Below are positions 27,739-37,042 of a stretch of DNA of 64,000 nucleotides, piece by piece (positions within the stretch are counted from its first letter, which is position 1; every line of letters begins with the position of its first letter). Location of the stretch: assembly GCF_007753095.1 (NCBI RefSeq), contig NZ_CP036348.1, forward strand, positions 3,968,001-4,032,000, written 5' to 3'. Position numbers and translations under genes: made by a program. The stretch comes from Rosistilla carotiformis (GTDB taxonomy: Bacteria; Planctomycetota; Planctomycetia; Pirellulales; Pirellulaceae). A model generated the notes under the pieces. The model was not told the DNA's origin. It saw only the letters and a program-made list of their open reading frames with translations, and did no database searches.

Positions 27739-28486
27739 ACCTACTCCAATCGAACTCGAAGTGATCCGCACGACTTCGCTCACCGAACATATGTTGCGGG
27801 TCACGTTTGGCGGCGACGCGCTTGCATCCTTTCCGGAGGATCAGGAGAGCGCCTATATCAAATTGATCTTTCCTCAAGGCGAGGGGAAACGTCCCATTCT
27901 GAGAACCTACACGATCCGACATCAACGTCCGACGGAGATCGATGTCGACTTTGCCATCCACGACGCAAAGGGGCCCGCCTTAACATGGGCGGTCAACGCG
28001 CAACCTGGAGACCGTATTCTGGTTGGTGGACCGGGGCCGAAGAAGTTGATCCAGCATCAGGCCGATTGGTTTCTGTTAGCAGGCGACATGTCGGCTCTTC
28101 CCGCAATCAGCGTCAACCTGAGCAAGCTGCCCGCCGACGCGGTCGGATACGCTGTGATCGAGGTGCCCAGCGAATCCGACATCCAATCGCTAGACCATCC
28201 CGAAAAGATGGAACTGCGATGGGAGATCAACCCGCATCCCGATCCCAACGGAGAGTTCCTGCCGTCGAAAGTCGAAGCGTTGCCATGGCTGGAAGGCACC
28301 CCCGCGGTTTGGGCCGCTTGCGAATTCAACAGCATGCGGAACCTGAGGCGGCTATTGAAACAGCGAGCCGACCTACCGAACTCCCATCTCTATCTGTCGA
28401 GCTACTGGAAGATCGGCCAAACCGAAGACGAACACAAAGTCGCTAAACGCAACGACAGCGAGCAGGACGCCGCTGCGGTTTCCTAG
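27731..28486 (+). CDS. Siderophore-interacting FAD-binding protein (SIP family)
   Basis: A 251-residue flavoprotein reductase of the SIP family, which releases iron from ferric siderophores by reduction in the cytoplasm. The ATG at 27731 overlaps the end of the MarR gene; the upstream AGAGGA supports it. The FAD motif RTYTIRHQRP, with VDFAIHDAKGPALTWAVNA and GDRILVGGPGPK after it, is characteristic, as is the C-terminal domain with LLAGDMSALPAIS and WAACEFNSMRNLRR. No siderophore receptor or biosynthesis gene is in the window, so the substrate is open. A strong hairpin at 28541-28574 follows the stop. Confidence 0.93.
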   Translation: MAKPTPIELEVIRTTSLTEHMLRVTFGGDALASFPEDQESAYIKLIFPQGEGKRPILRTYTIRHQRPTEIDVDFAIHDAKGPALTWAVNAQPGDRILVGGPGPKKLIQHQADWFLLAGDMSALPAISVNLSKLPADAVGYAVIEVPSESDIQSLDHPEKMELRWEINPHPDPNGEFLPSKVEALPWLEGTPAVWAACEFNSMRNLRRLLKQRADLPNSHLYLSSYWKIGQTEDEHKVAKRNDSEQDAAAVS

Positions 28487-28540
28487 ATCCCGTCGAAGGC
28501 TTTGCGGATACGAATCGATTCGCTTCCCACAACCACACCT

Positions 28541-28574
28541 CGACGGGCCGTCGCGCATCAGCGGCGGCCCGTCG
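28541..28574. terminator. Hairpin between convergent genes, likely bidirectional terminator
   Basis: CGACGGGCCG (28541-28550) pairs perfectly with CGGCCCGTCG (28565-28574); four further pairs, one of them G-T, close the stem down to a six-base loop. It sits 55 bases after the SIP stop and 33 bases past the stop of the opposing permease gene. There is no T-run, so it may act as a pause or a Rho-assisted terminator. Confidence 0.55.
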
Positions 28575-28606
28575 GTGAATTCGCCAAAAGAAGGCTCGAC
28601 TCCAAC

Positions 28607-31402
28607 TCAAGCGAAATCGCCGCCGGCTTGCAGCAGGGTCATCGGCCGGGTTCGGCGAATCGTGATCGCGGGCCAAGCGGCGGTCAGGAGGCCCAACACC
28701 TGGACGATCAACACGCCAATGACGATTGGGAACCAGGGGATGACCATCGGTGGATGCAGTCCGCCGAAGAAGCTGACGTACTGCGCCAACGCGGCGCCGC
28801 ACCATCCGCTGAGGATGCCGAAGCCGATACTCAAGACGCCGGCGACCAAGGCGATCATCAACCCTTCGACAAGGATCGCGCGGGCCAGTTCGCTGCTGGT
28901 GAAGCCGATCGAACGCAGGACGCCAAACTCCCATCGCCGCGCACGGACCGATGCCAGGATCACGTTCAAGACGCCGATGCAGGCGATCAGCAACGTGACC
29001 AGTGGCAGCACGCTGATCATCCACAACCAGCGTCGAGCACCGTTGAGCAGTCGGGCGCGGATGCTTTCGATCGATACAACGCGCGCACTGATTTCTTCGT
29101 CTCCGGTTCGGTCAATCTCCAACGCGTCGACCATCCCCGAGATCGCGCGTTCGATAGCTTCCACATCCGCTTCGCCACGGGTGTAAGAAAACCAGACGTG
29201 CGAAGCGACCGGCAAGTCAAAGTCGTCGGCAACCGAATCGTAGTCGGCAAAAATGAGCGCCGCGGCGCGATGGGTTCGCGGTCTCAAGCCGGTCAGTTTG
29301 GTTTGCCAATGCCAGCCGGGTAACCGCACGGCACCGGCGATCGTATAGACCGCGGTCGCGCCGGCATTGCGAGGGGGATCAACCGCCAAAGTGTCGCCGA
29401 CCTTCAAACCGGTTTCTTTAAGGAAGTGGTCGGGGACGATACATGCATGCCCCTGCTTCATCCTCGCCACAGCCTGATCTGGATTTCCTGCGACCCAATC
29501 GAGTTGCAGCAGCGGGTTTTCGCCGGCAAACGCGCCTTCGGGATCCAAGCCCACGATGATGACATTATCCTGCCGAATCACCGACGGTCGGTCGGCGCTG
29601 CCGGTGAGGTCGTCGACCAACCGCGGTTGCTCGACGACCAGCGGCAAGCACCGGTTGGCGTCGACATCGGCCAAGGCGGCGATTTTATCGACCTGATCGA
29701 CCGGCAACCCTGGCTTGATCACCGCGATGGCGTCGGGCGTCCAGTCGCCGGGGACAAAGGCTTCCAGCATCGTAAAGCCCCAGACTTGAATCCCGACAAA
29801 CAGACCTAGCCCAAACGCCATCGAGACCGATGCGCCGACGGTCCGCCAAATATTGTTGGTGACTTGGCTGGCCAAGAGCTTCGTATCGATAGCGAAGATC
29901 CGTGCCAGCAGCGGACCGAGCAAACGGTCGACGAAGACGACGATCGACGGGGCGAGGACCACAAATCCGATCGCGATGCTGGCGAAACTTGCCGCCATCG
30001 CCAACCAGATCCTGCTTTCGCTCGGCGGAAAGACAAACGCAATCAACGGTCCGATCGCCAACAGCACCGATCCCATCACAAGACTTGGTAACGTCACCGC
30101 CGAGGCGTCGGTCGACGATTGCCGCGGTGCCATCGCGTCGACTGGTTTGACGCGCGTCGCGTTATAGGCCGGGATGATCGACGCCAACAACGCCCCGCCG
30201 ATCGCTGCGACCGCCGCCAGGGTCAGACTGCTCGTCCCAAAACCAACGCCGTGATACAGCAAACTGCTGAACAGGCTTTCGACGACCTTCAACAGTCCCC
30301 AACCCAAAGCGATGCCCGCGACCAGCCCGATGCTGCCCAACACAAACGCTTCGATCACGATCAGCAGACCGACCTGCCCGCGCGTCAGCACGACAGCTCG
30401 CAAGATCGCGTACTGGCGAATTCGTTCGGTCACCCCCATGCTCAGCGAGCAAAAGATAACCAGCATCGCAACCAACATCGCGACGCCGGTCGCCGCGTAC
30501 GATTGCATGCGGACGTTTTGAGCGGCCGATGCTTGGTCCAAAGCCTCTTCGATCTCGAACGCTTGCTGGAACTGCAGCGGCACCAAATGGTCGCTCAACC
30601 GCGGCCCCCAGCTGAAGCGGAACTTCGTGATGTCCGCCTCGGGATCGACGGCGACGCCCAACAAGCTGATTTGAAACGGCTCACCGGTGACGCGTTCCAC
30701 AAGGGGGACCGAGAGGAATGCTTGCCCCGAGCTAGGCGTTAACATCGGGATGCCCGCCGAGCCAGCGCCGAAGAGCGTCGGCGCGTTGACGATCCCACCG
30801 ACGCGAACCGGTAGCGTCGTTTCTCCCGCTTGGTTTGGTCGCGGCAGTTCGAGCGTCAGGCGATCGTCGACGGCAATCCCATGCCGCTTTGCGACATCGG
30901 CGCGAACAACGATGCTGGGCAGTTCACCGCTCGCATCCTCTGCCGTCAAATCGCTCCATTCGCCTTGCAGCATCTCGAACGGCGGTTCGGGAGCATCGGT
31001 GGCGAGAAACATCAGCGACGGCAGAGGGCTGTTCGATCCCGAACCCGAACCGCCGCCACCGCCCGGCTGGTCGCCTGGGAGCGGCTGGTCTTTTAGTTCC
31101 AGCACCGAGATCCGTCCGGCCCACATCGCATCGACAGCAAGGACGGCAGGGTCATCCAACAGCGGAGCGATCGATTCGGGAGAAACGAAATCGGTCGGTT
31201 CACCACTGATCGGCGCGATCGCCAGTTCGTAGCGACCGAGCGCCAGGTTGGCGTATTCATCGTAGGTTTTGTGAAGTGCTTCGTAGCTGCTGGTGACCCA
31301 GATCACCATGCTGACCGCCGCAGCGGTTGCGATCGTGGTCAGGATCGTTCGGGCTTTGCGTTCGCGCAAGAAGGCGATGGCGAGTTGTAGGATCTTGTTC
31401 AT
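28607..31402 (-). CDS. FtsX/MacB-type ABC transporter permease, large two-module form
   Basis: A 931-residue permease; the ATG at 31402 (MNKILQLAIAFLRERKART) overlaps the stop of the ATPase gene by four bases. An N-terminal helix is followed by a periplasmic domain, three membrane helices of an FtsX domain (around residues 350-480, with MGVTERIRQYAILRAVVLTR), a second N-terminal-like helix and periplasmic domain, and a second FtsX domain at the C-terminus (RRWEFGVLRSIGFTSSELAR). This duplicated plan is like LolC/E-type and devR-type permeases. A Gly/Ser-rich stretch (PGGGGGSGSGSNS, near 31040-31075) interrupts the first periplasmic domain. Substrate is probably a lipoprotein, lipid or peptide; not determined. 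Confidence 0.9.
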   Translation of the reverse strand: MNKILQLAIAFLRERKARTILTTIATAAAVSMVIWVTSSYEALHKTYDEYANLALGRYELAIAPISGEPTDFVSPESIAPLLDDPAVLAVDAMWAGRISVLELKDQPLPGDQPGGGGGSGSGSNSPLPSLMFLATDAPEPPFEMLQGEWSDLTAEDASGELPSIVVRADVAKRHGIAVDDRLTLELPRPNQAGETTLPVRVGGIVNAPTLFGAGSAGIPMLTPSSGQAFLSVPLVERVTGEPFQISLLGVAVDPEADITKFRFSWGPRLSDHLVPLQFQQAFEIEEALDQASAAQNVRMQSYAATGVAMLVAMLVIFCSLSMGVTERIRQYAILRAVVLTRGQVGLLIVIEAFVLGSIGLVAGIALGWGLLKVVESLFSSLLYHGVGFGTSSLTLAAVAAIGGALLASIIPAYNATRVKPVDAMAPRQSSTDASAVTLPSLVMGSVLLAIGPLIAFVFPPSESRIWLAMAASFASIAIGFVVLAPSIVVFVDRLLGPLLARIFAIDTKLLASQVTNNIWRTVGASVSMAFGLGLFVGIQVWGFTMLEAFVPGDWTPDAIAVIKPGLPVDQVDKIAALADVDANRCLPLVVEQPRLVDDLTGSADRPSVIRQDNVIIVGLDPEGAFAGENPLLQLDWVAGNPDQAVARMKQGHACIVPDHFLKETGLKVGDTLAVDPPRNAGATAVYTIAGAVRLPGWHWQTKLTGLRPRTHRAAALIFADYDSVADDFDLPVASHVWFSYTRGEADVEAIERAISGMVDALEIDRTGDEEISARVVSIESIRARLLNGARRWLWMISVLPLVTLLIACIGVLNVILASVRARRWEFGVLRSIGFTSSELARAILVEGLMIALVAGVLSIGFGILSGWCGAALAQYVSFFGGLHPPMVIPWFPIVIGVLIVQVLGLLTAAWPAITIRRTRPMTLLQAGGDFA

Positions 31403-32172
31403 GCAACCGTCTCCGCACCGAGTGCCTCTTGGTACTGTCGAGCGACCGTCTGTGGATCGCGGCTGCCGTCGGTCTGCAGCTCGGCGAGGTTGGTTCCATC
31501 TTTGAGCACGCAGATTCGATCGGCCCACATCGCAACGTGCGGCTCGTGGGTGACCATCACGATCGAGCGGCCTTGGTTGTCGACCAAGTCGCGCAGCAAT
31601 TCACAAATCTGCGTACCGGTGACCGAATCGAGGCTGCCGGTCGGTTCGTCCGCCAACAGGATCGTTGGATTGCAGATCAGCGCCCGAGCGATCGCGATCC
31701 GTTGCTGCTCGCCCCCGGAGAGCGCTCCCGGTTTATGGTGCCGTCGCGCGGTCATCCCCAAGCGATCGAAGAGTTCATCGACGGTGGCGTCGAGCTGTTT
31801 GCCCAAGCTCTTTGGCGCTGGCAATCGAATGTTGTCCTCCGCCGAGAGGCTGGGGATCAAGTTGTAAGCCTGAAAGACGATCCCGAGGTTGTCGCGGCGG
31901 AACCGGGTCAGCGGACCATCGGCCAGCTGGGACAGGTCCTGGCCGGCGACCAGAACGCGCCCCGCATCGACGTCGATCAAACCGGCCATCGCATGCAGCA
32001 GCGTGCTTTTGCCCGAACCGCTTGCTCCCATGATCGCCACGAATTCACCGGGCTCGACGGATAAGCTGACACCGTCCAACGCATGCACGACGCTCCCTCC
32101 TTGTGGATACTTCTTGACAACTTGCTGGACGTCCAACGGGATGGCTTGGGAAGAGGATTTCGTTTGAAGCAC
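31399..32172 (-). CDS. ABC transporter ATP-binding protein (LolD/MacB type)
   Basis: A 257-residue ATPase with all motifs intact: Walker A GASGSGKST (about residue 49), signature LSGGEQQR, Walker B LLADEPTGSLD and the switch His in MVTHEPH. The LADEPTGSLD form and the YPQGG A-loop are typical of the LolD/MacB/FtsE group that works with FtsX-like permeases. It is coupled by an ATGA overlap to the permease at 28607-31402 and lies 613 bases from a second permease on the other strand, so one ATPase may serve both permeases. The tandem repeat at 32234-32450 lies in its upstream region. Confidence 0.95.
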   Translation of the reverse strand: MLQTKSSSQAIPLDVQQVVKKYPQGGSVVHALDGVSLSVEPGEFVAIMGASGSGKSTLLHAMAGLIDVDAGRVLVAGQDLSQLADGPLTRFRRDNLGIVFQAYNLIPSLSAEDNIRLPAPKSLGKQLDATVDELFDRLGMTARRHHKPGALSGGEQQRIAIARALICNPTILLADEPTGSLDSVTGTQICELLRDLVDNQGRSIVMVTHEPHVAMWADRICVLKDGTNLAELQTDGSRDPQTVARQYQEALGAETVA

Positions 32173-32233
32173 GTGTTTTCTTGAGGGGCTAAATGGGGAG
32201 AGGGAACAGCGGGAAGCGAAGGTTGAATCGCCA

Positions 32234-32450
32234 TGTTGGAGTCAAGCCTTTAGGCGACCTCAGCGCAAATTGTACAGTCGTGTTGGAGTCAAGCCTTCAG
32301 GCGACCTCCGCGCAAATTGGACAGTCGTGTTGGAGTCGAGCCTTCAGGCGATCTCCGCGCAAATTGGATTGTCGTGTTGGAGTCGAGCCTTCAGGCGATC
32401 TCCGCGCAAATTGGATTGTTGTGTTGAAGTCGAACCTTCAGGCGACCTCC
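32234..32450. repeat. 47-base tandem repeat, about 4.6 copies
   Basis: Units begin at 32234, 32281, 32328, 32375 and 32422, each starting TGTTGGAGTC (TGTTGAAGTC in the last) and containing GCCTTCAGGCGA and CGCAAATTG. Copies differ by a few substitutions and the fifth stops after about 29 bases. The period of 47 is not a multiple of three, so the open frames reading through it are accidental. GCCT and AGGC inside each unit could form a tiny hairpin. It sits between the divergent ATPase and second permease genes and could influence their expression. Confidence 0.9.
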
Positions 32451-32785
32451 CCGATGAAAGATCCGCCACGCGCGGCGGAAATTCCGTCGCGGCCCACGGT
32501 CGGGCAACCGGCAGTTTAAACACGATTTTCCACCCCCAGACAGTCGCCAGCGTTGGGGATGGATGACAAAACGGAATGTCGCCAAGGGGACGGCATTACT
32601 GTGGAGACGCCAAGTAGCAAAAGGCAGGCCACCAATGGAATTTTGTCGGCCTGGTTCGACTTTCCGTCGCGGTGGCCGCAAAAAACGATCAGCCATCGGT
32701 GTTGGGCACGCGATGTGCAAGACGAGCTTGCCCTGGTGCTTCTGCCCCCACCTGAAATGATCCCATCTGCAAACGATTGCCCCCC

Positions 32786-35779
32786 ATGACCAATCTCCGT
32801 TTCCTCTTCAAACTCGTCTCGTCCCAACTGCGTCGCCATCCGGGTCGCGCCGTCATCACGACGCTCGGCGTGATCGCTTCGACATGTGCCGTCGTCTGGG
32901 TCGCAAGCGGTTACGACGCGTTGGTCAGCCAGTTCGATGAGAATGCCGGAAAGTATCTTGGTCGTTACGACGTGTTGGTGATGGCCAAACCGGCTGGGCC
33001 TCCCGGTGCATCGGCGCCAGCGGTTCCGCCGGCGCTGATCGACGAACTGGAACAGGACGCGGGCGTTCTGGAGGTCAACCCGACCAGCAATTATCGCGTC
33101 ACGGCGACGCGCGTCGCCAAGGCTTCGGACGACGAAGTGGATACGACGCCGTTGGGGCTGTTGATCGGCAGCCGACCGCCGGTCAATGGAGCCCCGCCGA
33201 TCGGTCCCAAATTGGTCAGCACTCCGGCGGCCGAAGCACCTTATGAAATGGTCGACGGCGTTTGGCTCGATGGTGAAAACGAGGCGAACACGGTGGTGGT
33301 GGCCGAACAGGTTGCCAAGGAATTAGAAGTTGCGGTGGGAGACGAGATCCTGGTCACCAGCTTTGGTAATCAAGTCAACCTGAGCGTCATCGGGATCGTT
33401 GAACAAGTCGACTTGGCACCTTCATTGAATGCTCCAGGCGGGCGCGGCAAACGCGGTGGACCCAGCCGCGGTGAGAAGGTGGAAGGCGGTCCCGGTCGCG
33501 GCGGTGATATATCGGCAAAACCGCCAGGCGGCAAAGCGAACGGACCGGCAGGCTCTGGCGGACGGGTCGCGAATCCGACGCAAACGTCCGATGGATCGCA
33601 AATCCAGTTGCCGACCGGTTTCGGATCGGGAATTGCAACCGATGCTCTTTATGTTCGCCCGACGGTTGCCGCCAAGGTCAACGGTTATGAAGCGAAACCG
33701 GAGGTGCTTCAGGTCGCGCTGCGCGACACCGTCACGGTCGATCAGTTTCGCGAAGCTTGGCAGACGCGATTTGCCTCCCACCGACCGGCGATGCAACTGA
33801 TCGATTTCGAAGCGGTCCGCGGCGGGATGGAATCGAGTCGCAGCGTCTCGGGACAGCAATCGCAAGCTTGGGCCGCGACCGGGATGGCTTCACTTGCCGC
33901 GATCTTCATCATCTTTTCGACGCTCAGTATGGGCGTGAGCGAGCGGGCCCGAGAGTTTGCGATGCTGCGTGCCGTCGCGCTAACGCGGTCTCAGATCGCT
34001 GGGATCATCGCGATCGAAAGCGTTGTCCTGGCGATGGTCGGATGGGGCGGAGGTTTGTTGGCGGGGTGGCTGATGGTGTTGGTGGGCAGCCGCCTGCTTC
34101 CCGGCCTGTTCAGCTCCGGCGCCGTGTTGGGGTGGGGCTGCGTCTTATTGACGGGAGTGACCGTGTTGGTCGGAGCGCTGGGAGCCGCGATCGTGCCAGC
34201 TTGGCGTGCGATGCGGATTCAACCGTTGGACGCGATGTCGCCGCGCACCGCGTCGCCTCGCTTCTCTTGGTGGCTCGCGTTGGGAGTTCTCGGTTTGGTG
34301 ATGGTCACCGCGACTCCGATCACCGTCTTCGCGATGCCGCTGTCGGATGAGGCGCGCAAATGGTGTTACTCGTTTGTTACCTACCCTCTGCTGTTGATTG
34401 GCATGATCCTGTTGGCCCCAGCGGTCGTTGTGTTGTGCGAACGGATCTTTGCGCCCCTGGTCACGCGTCTGTTGCGATTGGACCAACGGATGATGAAGAC
34501 TCAATTGGCCAGCAACCTGTGGCGCGGCGTTGGTGCGACGTTGGCGCTGTCGGTCGGATTGGGGCTGTTCGCGTCGACTCAGACTTGGGGCTATTCGATG
34601 CTGGTCCCGTTCACGCCGGGCGATTGGATGCCCGACGCGTTGGTGGCGTTTCATCCGGTAGGGCTGTCCGAGCAAGAGGAATCGCGGGTCGCGGAGGTCG
34701 ACGGTGTGAAAGCGGACCAGGTGATGCCGCTGGCGATCGAGCAGGCGAAGTTCGATTGGGGCGACGTGGGACCGCCGAAGCGGCTGCGCATGGGAGGTGA
34801 CAACGGGATCGTCTTTGGACTCGATCCGCGAGCCGCCTTTGCCGGAGAGCATCCGATCGCCGACGTCGAATTTGTCGCGGGGGACCGCGATTCTGCGATC
34901 GAACTGCTGGCCGACGGCGGGCACTGTGTGATCCCGGAAGACTTTGCGATGGCTTCGGGGCTGGGGATCGGCGACACCGTGACTCTGATTCCACCCGCCG
35001 CCGAAAAGGAGCGTGTCCGCTACGAGATCGCTGGGATCGTCTCGTTGCCTGGATGGCAATGGATGACCAAGTTTTCGGGCGTCCGTCGACATTTTGTCCG
35101 TACCGGCACCCTCTTGTTTACCGACCGATCCGCTGTCAAAACCGACTTTCACCTGCCGCGGACCGAATTCTTCTGGGTGAACTTTGAATCGGGGCAGGAT
35201 CTGAAAACGATGGAAGCGCGATTCCAAGCGATCGCCGAGGAACAGGCGGGGGAAACGTTTCAGGCGACCGGTGTGGGAGAAGTGAAAGCGTACCGGCCGT
35301 TCGCTCGGATGACGGCAACGGAAACGGTCCGCAAGGCCATCAGAAAACATGCCGACGGAATGATCTGGGGGATGAGCTACATGCCGTTGATCACCCTGGT
35401 GGTGATGTCGCTGGCGGTGGTCAACACGATCATCGCTTCGGTTCGATCGCGAACGTGGGAGTTTGGCGTGATGCGTTCGATCGGTGTGACCCGCGGTCAA
35501 TTGATTCGGCTGGTCTTTGCCGAAACGCTGCTAATCGCCCTGGCCGCCTGCCTGCTCAGCCTGACCTTTGGCCTGGTCGCCGGTTGGTGTGGCGTTGGGA
35601 TGGCACAGTTTGGCGGCTGGTTCGCCGGGCCCCCTTCGTTCCGCATCCCCTGGAGCCAACTCAGCTTCGGCTTCGCCTTGACCTTGATCCTCTGCCTGCT
35701 GGCCGGCCTATGGCCCGCGATGCGAACCGGCCGCGCCGAACCGTTGGCCCTGCTTCAAGCGGGAAGGGCGACGCAGTAG
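32786..35779 (+). CDS. FtsX/MacB-type ABC transporter permease with Gly-rich insert
   Basis: A 997-residue permease, divergent from the ATPase/permease pair and paralogous to 28607-31402 (shared blocks such as MGVSERAREFAMLRAVALTR and RTWEFGVMRSIGVTRGQLIR, and an N-terminus RRHPGRAVITTLG). The start is the ATG at 32786; three codons upstream also open the frame but lack support. Two FtsX modules are present. In the first periplasmic domain, roughly 33430-33600, a low-complexity Gly/Pro/Lys segment (GGRGKRGGPSRGEK, GGPGRGG, PPGGKANGPAG) has been inserted. No ATPase follows it, so it probably shares the one at 31399-32172. Confidence 0.9.
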   Translation: MTNLRFLFKLVSSQLRRHPGRAVITTLGVIASTCAVVWVASGYDALVSQFDENAGKYLGRYDVLVMAKPAGPPGASAPAVPPALIDELEQDAGVLEVNPTSNYRVTATRVAKASDDEVDTTPLGLLIGSRPPVNGAPPIGPKLVSTPAAEAPYEMVDGVWLDGENEANTVVVAEQVAKELEVAVGDEILVTSFGNQVNLSVIGIVEQVDLAPSLNAPGGRGKRGGPSRGEKVEGGPGRGGDISAKPPGGKANGPAGSGGRVANPTQTSDGSQIQLPTGFGSGIATDALYVRPTVAAKVNGYEAKPEVLQVALRDTVTVDQFREAWQTRFASHRPAMQLIDFEAVRGGMESSRSVSGQQSQAWAATGMASLAAIFIIFSTLSMGVSERAREFAMLRAVALTRSQIAGIIAIESVVLAMVGWGGGLLAGWLMVLVGSRLLPGLFSSGAVLGWGCVLLTGVTVLVGALGAAIVPAWRAMRIQPLDAMSPRTASPRFSWWLALGVLGLVMVTATPITVFAMPLSDEARKWCYSFVTYPLLLIGMILLAPAVVVLCERIFAPLVTRLLRLDQRMMKTQLASNLWRGVGATLALSVGLGLFASTQTWGYSMLVPFTPGDWMPDALVAFHPVGLSEQEESRVAEVDGVKADQVMPLAIEQAKFDWGDVGPPKRLRMGGDNGIVFGLDPRAAFAGEHPIADVEFVAGDRDSAIELLADGGHCVIPEDFAMASGLGIGDTVTLIPPAAEKERVRYEIAGIVSLPGWQWMTKFSGVRRHFVRTGTLLFTDRSAVKTDFHLPRTEFFWVNFESGQDLKTMEARFQAIAEEQAGETFQATGVGEVKAYRPFARMTATETVRKAIRKHADGMIWGMSYMPLITLVVMSLAVVNTIIASVRSRTWEFGVMRSIGVTRGQLIRLVFAETLLIALAACLLSLTFGLVAGWCGVGMAQFGGWFAGPPSFRIPWSQLSFGFALTLILCLLAGLWPAMRTGRAEPLALLQAGRATQ

Positions 35780-35786
35780 GCGGACG

Positions 35787-35979
35787 TCAGCGAGAAACGT
35801 CAACTTTCGGCAAACCATGTGAAACAAACCGCATGTCCGCGTAGAGAAGCAGAGAATCAACCAATGCCCGATGCGAGACAGTCGTGAAAAAAGACTCCTA
35901 GACCCGCCCGGATTTGGTTGTAAAAATCGGCTCCCCGTTCAAGATCGTGTTCGGCCCCCCTGGTGATCCGAATCTTCAT
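35787..35979 (-). pseudogene. RelE/ParE-family toxin, frameshifted and shortened
   Basis: Directly after the antitoxin, an ATG at 35979 overlaps its stop by four bases. The frame reads MKIRITRGAEHDLERGADFY, then an Asn-Gln-Ile-Arg-Ala turn and GLGVFFHDCLASGIG, before a stop; this is the typical first half of a RelE/ParE toxin. In the next frame the sequence continues VDSLLLYADMRFVSHGLPK and ends at 35787. DSLLLYA is the conserved next block of the family, so a one- or two-base change has split the gene, and the final segment that normally completes the toxin is missing. The toxin is therefore probably inactive. It is too short to appear in a simple length-filtered gene list. Confidence 0.65.
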
Positions 35980-36194
35980 TGCAAGCGGTCGGCGAGGCGT
36001 TTCTTTACATCGGCCCAGTCGCTAAGCGATTCCGTGCCGTCTTGCAGCCCCGCGACACGTTCGGCGACGATGTCACGGTGCCATGTCGGTGGCGCGGTGT
36101 TGTCTGGGCCTTGTGAAAGCCGTTTCCAGAGCATTTCCATCGCGATGATTTGCTGATCGCGGGAAAGCCCGTCAATAATGGTTTCAAGGTTCAT
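35976..36194 (-). CDS. Antitoxin, addiction-module component family
   Basis: A 72-residue acidic protein starting at the ATG at 36194 (MNLETIIDGLSRDQQ); the longer frame upstream is not protein-like. The segments AMEMLWKRLSQ, PPTWHRDIVAERVAGLQDG and WADVKKRLADRL match the small antitoxin family often annotated as 'putative addiction module component', where a PxWH...ER...G pattern precedes a short toxin-binding tail. Its stop overlaps the start of a RelE/ParE-like reading frame by four bases, the standard antitoxin-toxin order. Since that toxin frame is broken, the antitoxin may now be an orphan. A GGAGGAA-like sequence lies just upstream of its ATG. Confidence 0.8.
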   Translation of the reverse strand: MNLETIIDGLSRDQQIIAMEMLWKRLSQGPDNTAPPTWHRDIVAERVAGLQDGTESLSDWADVKKRLADRLQ

Positions 36195-36407
36195 GGCGTT
36201 CCTCCGGGAAGATTGTAACAGCAGGTTGAACAACCTTCCATTCCAAGCCTCGCTGGCCACGCCATTGCCGGACGACGCTCGACCAGCCACGTTCAGTCGT
36301 GCCGCGTTCCCCAAACAGCGTCACCTTCGCCGAGTCAGTCGATAGCGGCGTTTTCTTAGAATCGCTGCGTGGCCCGGACGAAATCGTCGTTGCACGGCTT
36401 CTGATGC

Positions 36408-36938
36408 TCACACTTGCTTAAAGCGATACGGATGTTCGGGCAATTGGATCGTGGGGTTCGCCTCTTTTAATGCGTCATAGAGCGCTCGGCGACTGTAGCT
36501 GTAGTTTGGAGTGAGTTGGATCGTTTCCCCCGTATTCAAATACATCACGGTCGTCGTGTAGTTCGTGTGATTTCGATATGTTTGGCGGATCCCTTCAATC
36601 TCACTCACCGGCACCGAAAACGAATAGGTCTTCGAAATCGGGTCGTCGATCGTGAATCGATTCCTGTCGACCGACATTCGGAATCTGCCATTGTTCATCC
36701 AAAAGTAGATGGCCAAAAGCAATAAACAAACTTCGACCACGGGGACCGCGATGTTGATCCAATAAAACAGCTGATCCCTTGCTTCGCCCGGTTCGATCCA
36801 TTTGTGAGCGGCACCATACATTGCGAACAGGACCACCATATTGAACAACAAAACCAATGCGGTATGTCGCTGTTTCCGCTCGTAAAGATACAGCTGCATC
36901 GGCTCGGAATCTGACGGATTCGGGGCGGTCTGTCTCAT
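36408..36938 (-). CDS. Small two-helix membrane protein with PH-like C-terminal domain
   Basis: A 176-residue protein of unknown function. An N-terminal cytoplasmic segment rich in polar residues leads to two membrane helices (ALVLLFNMVVLFAMYGAA and IAVPVVEVCLLLLAIYF), then a beta-rich C-terminal domain of about 80 residues (RFRMSVDRNRFTIDD, GETIQLTPNYSYSRR) resembling the PH-like domains attached to many small bacterial membrane proteins. The start could also be an internal ATG 13 codons later. It lies upstream of the toxin-antitoxin pair on the same strand with a 213-base gap and about 100 bases after the thioredoxin gene. No family name is offered. Confidence 0.7.
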   Translation of the reverse strand: MRQTAPNPSDSEPMQLYLYERKQRHTALVLLFNMVVLFAMYGAAHKWIEPGEARDQLFYWINIAVPVVEVCLLLLAIYFWMNNGRFRMSVDRNRFTIDDPISKTYSFSVPVSEIEGIRQTYRNHTNYTTTVMYLNTGETIQLTPNYSYSRRALYDALKEANPTIQLPEHPYRFKQV

Positions 36939-37042
36939 GGAAGCTCAAATATCCTATCTGTTTGACATCGTTGAACGATGGTAATCGACTAGCACCAACC
37001 ATCCCAACAGCAATCGTTCGCGCAAAACCGCCGGGCCGCCAA

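Noticed and set aside
32234-32450. CRISPR-like array
   Set aside because: Units follow each other directly with no unique spacers, and no cas gene is near.
34145-35500. 451-codon minus-strand open frame
   Set aside because: Antisense shadow of the FtsX-type permease, His/Arg-rich.
36184-36411. 75-codon minus-strand frame between the antitoxin and the small membrane protein
   Set aside because: GTG start, Ser/Arg-rich chance composition and overlap with the antitoxin start region.
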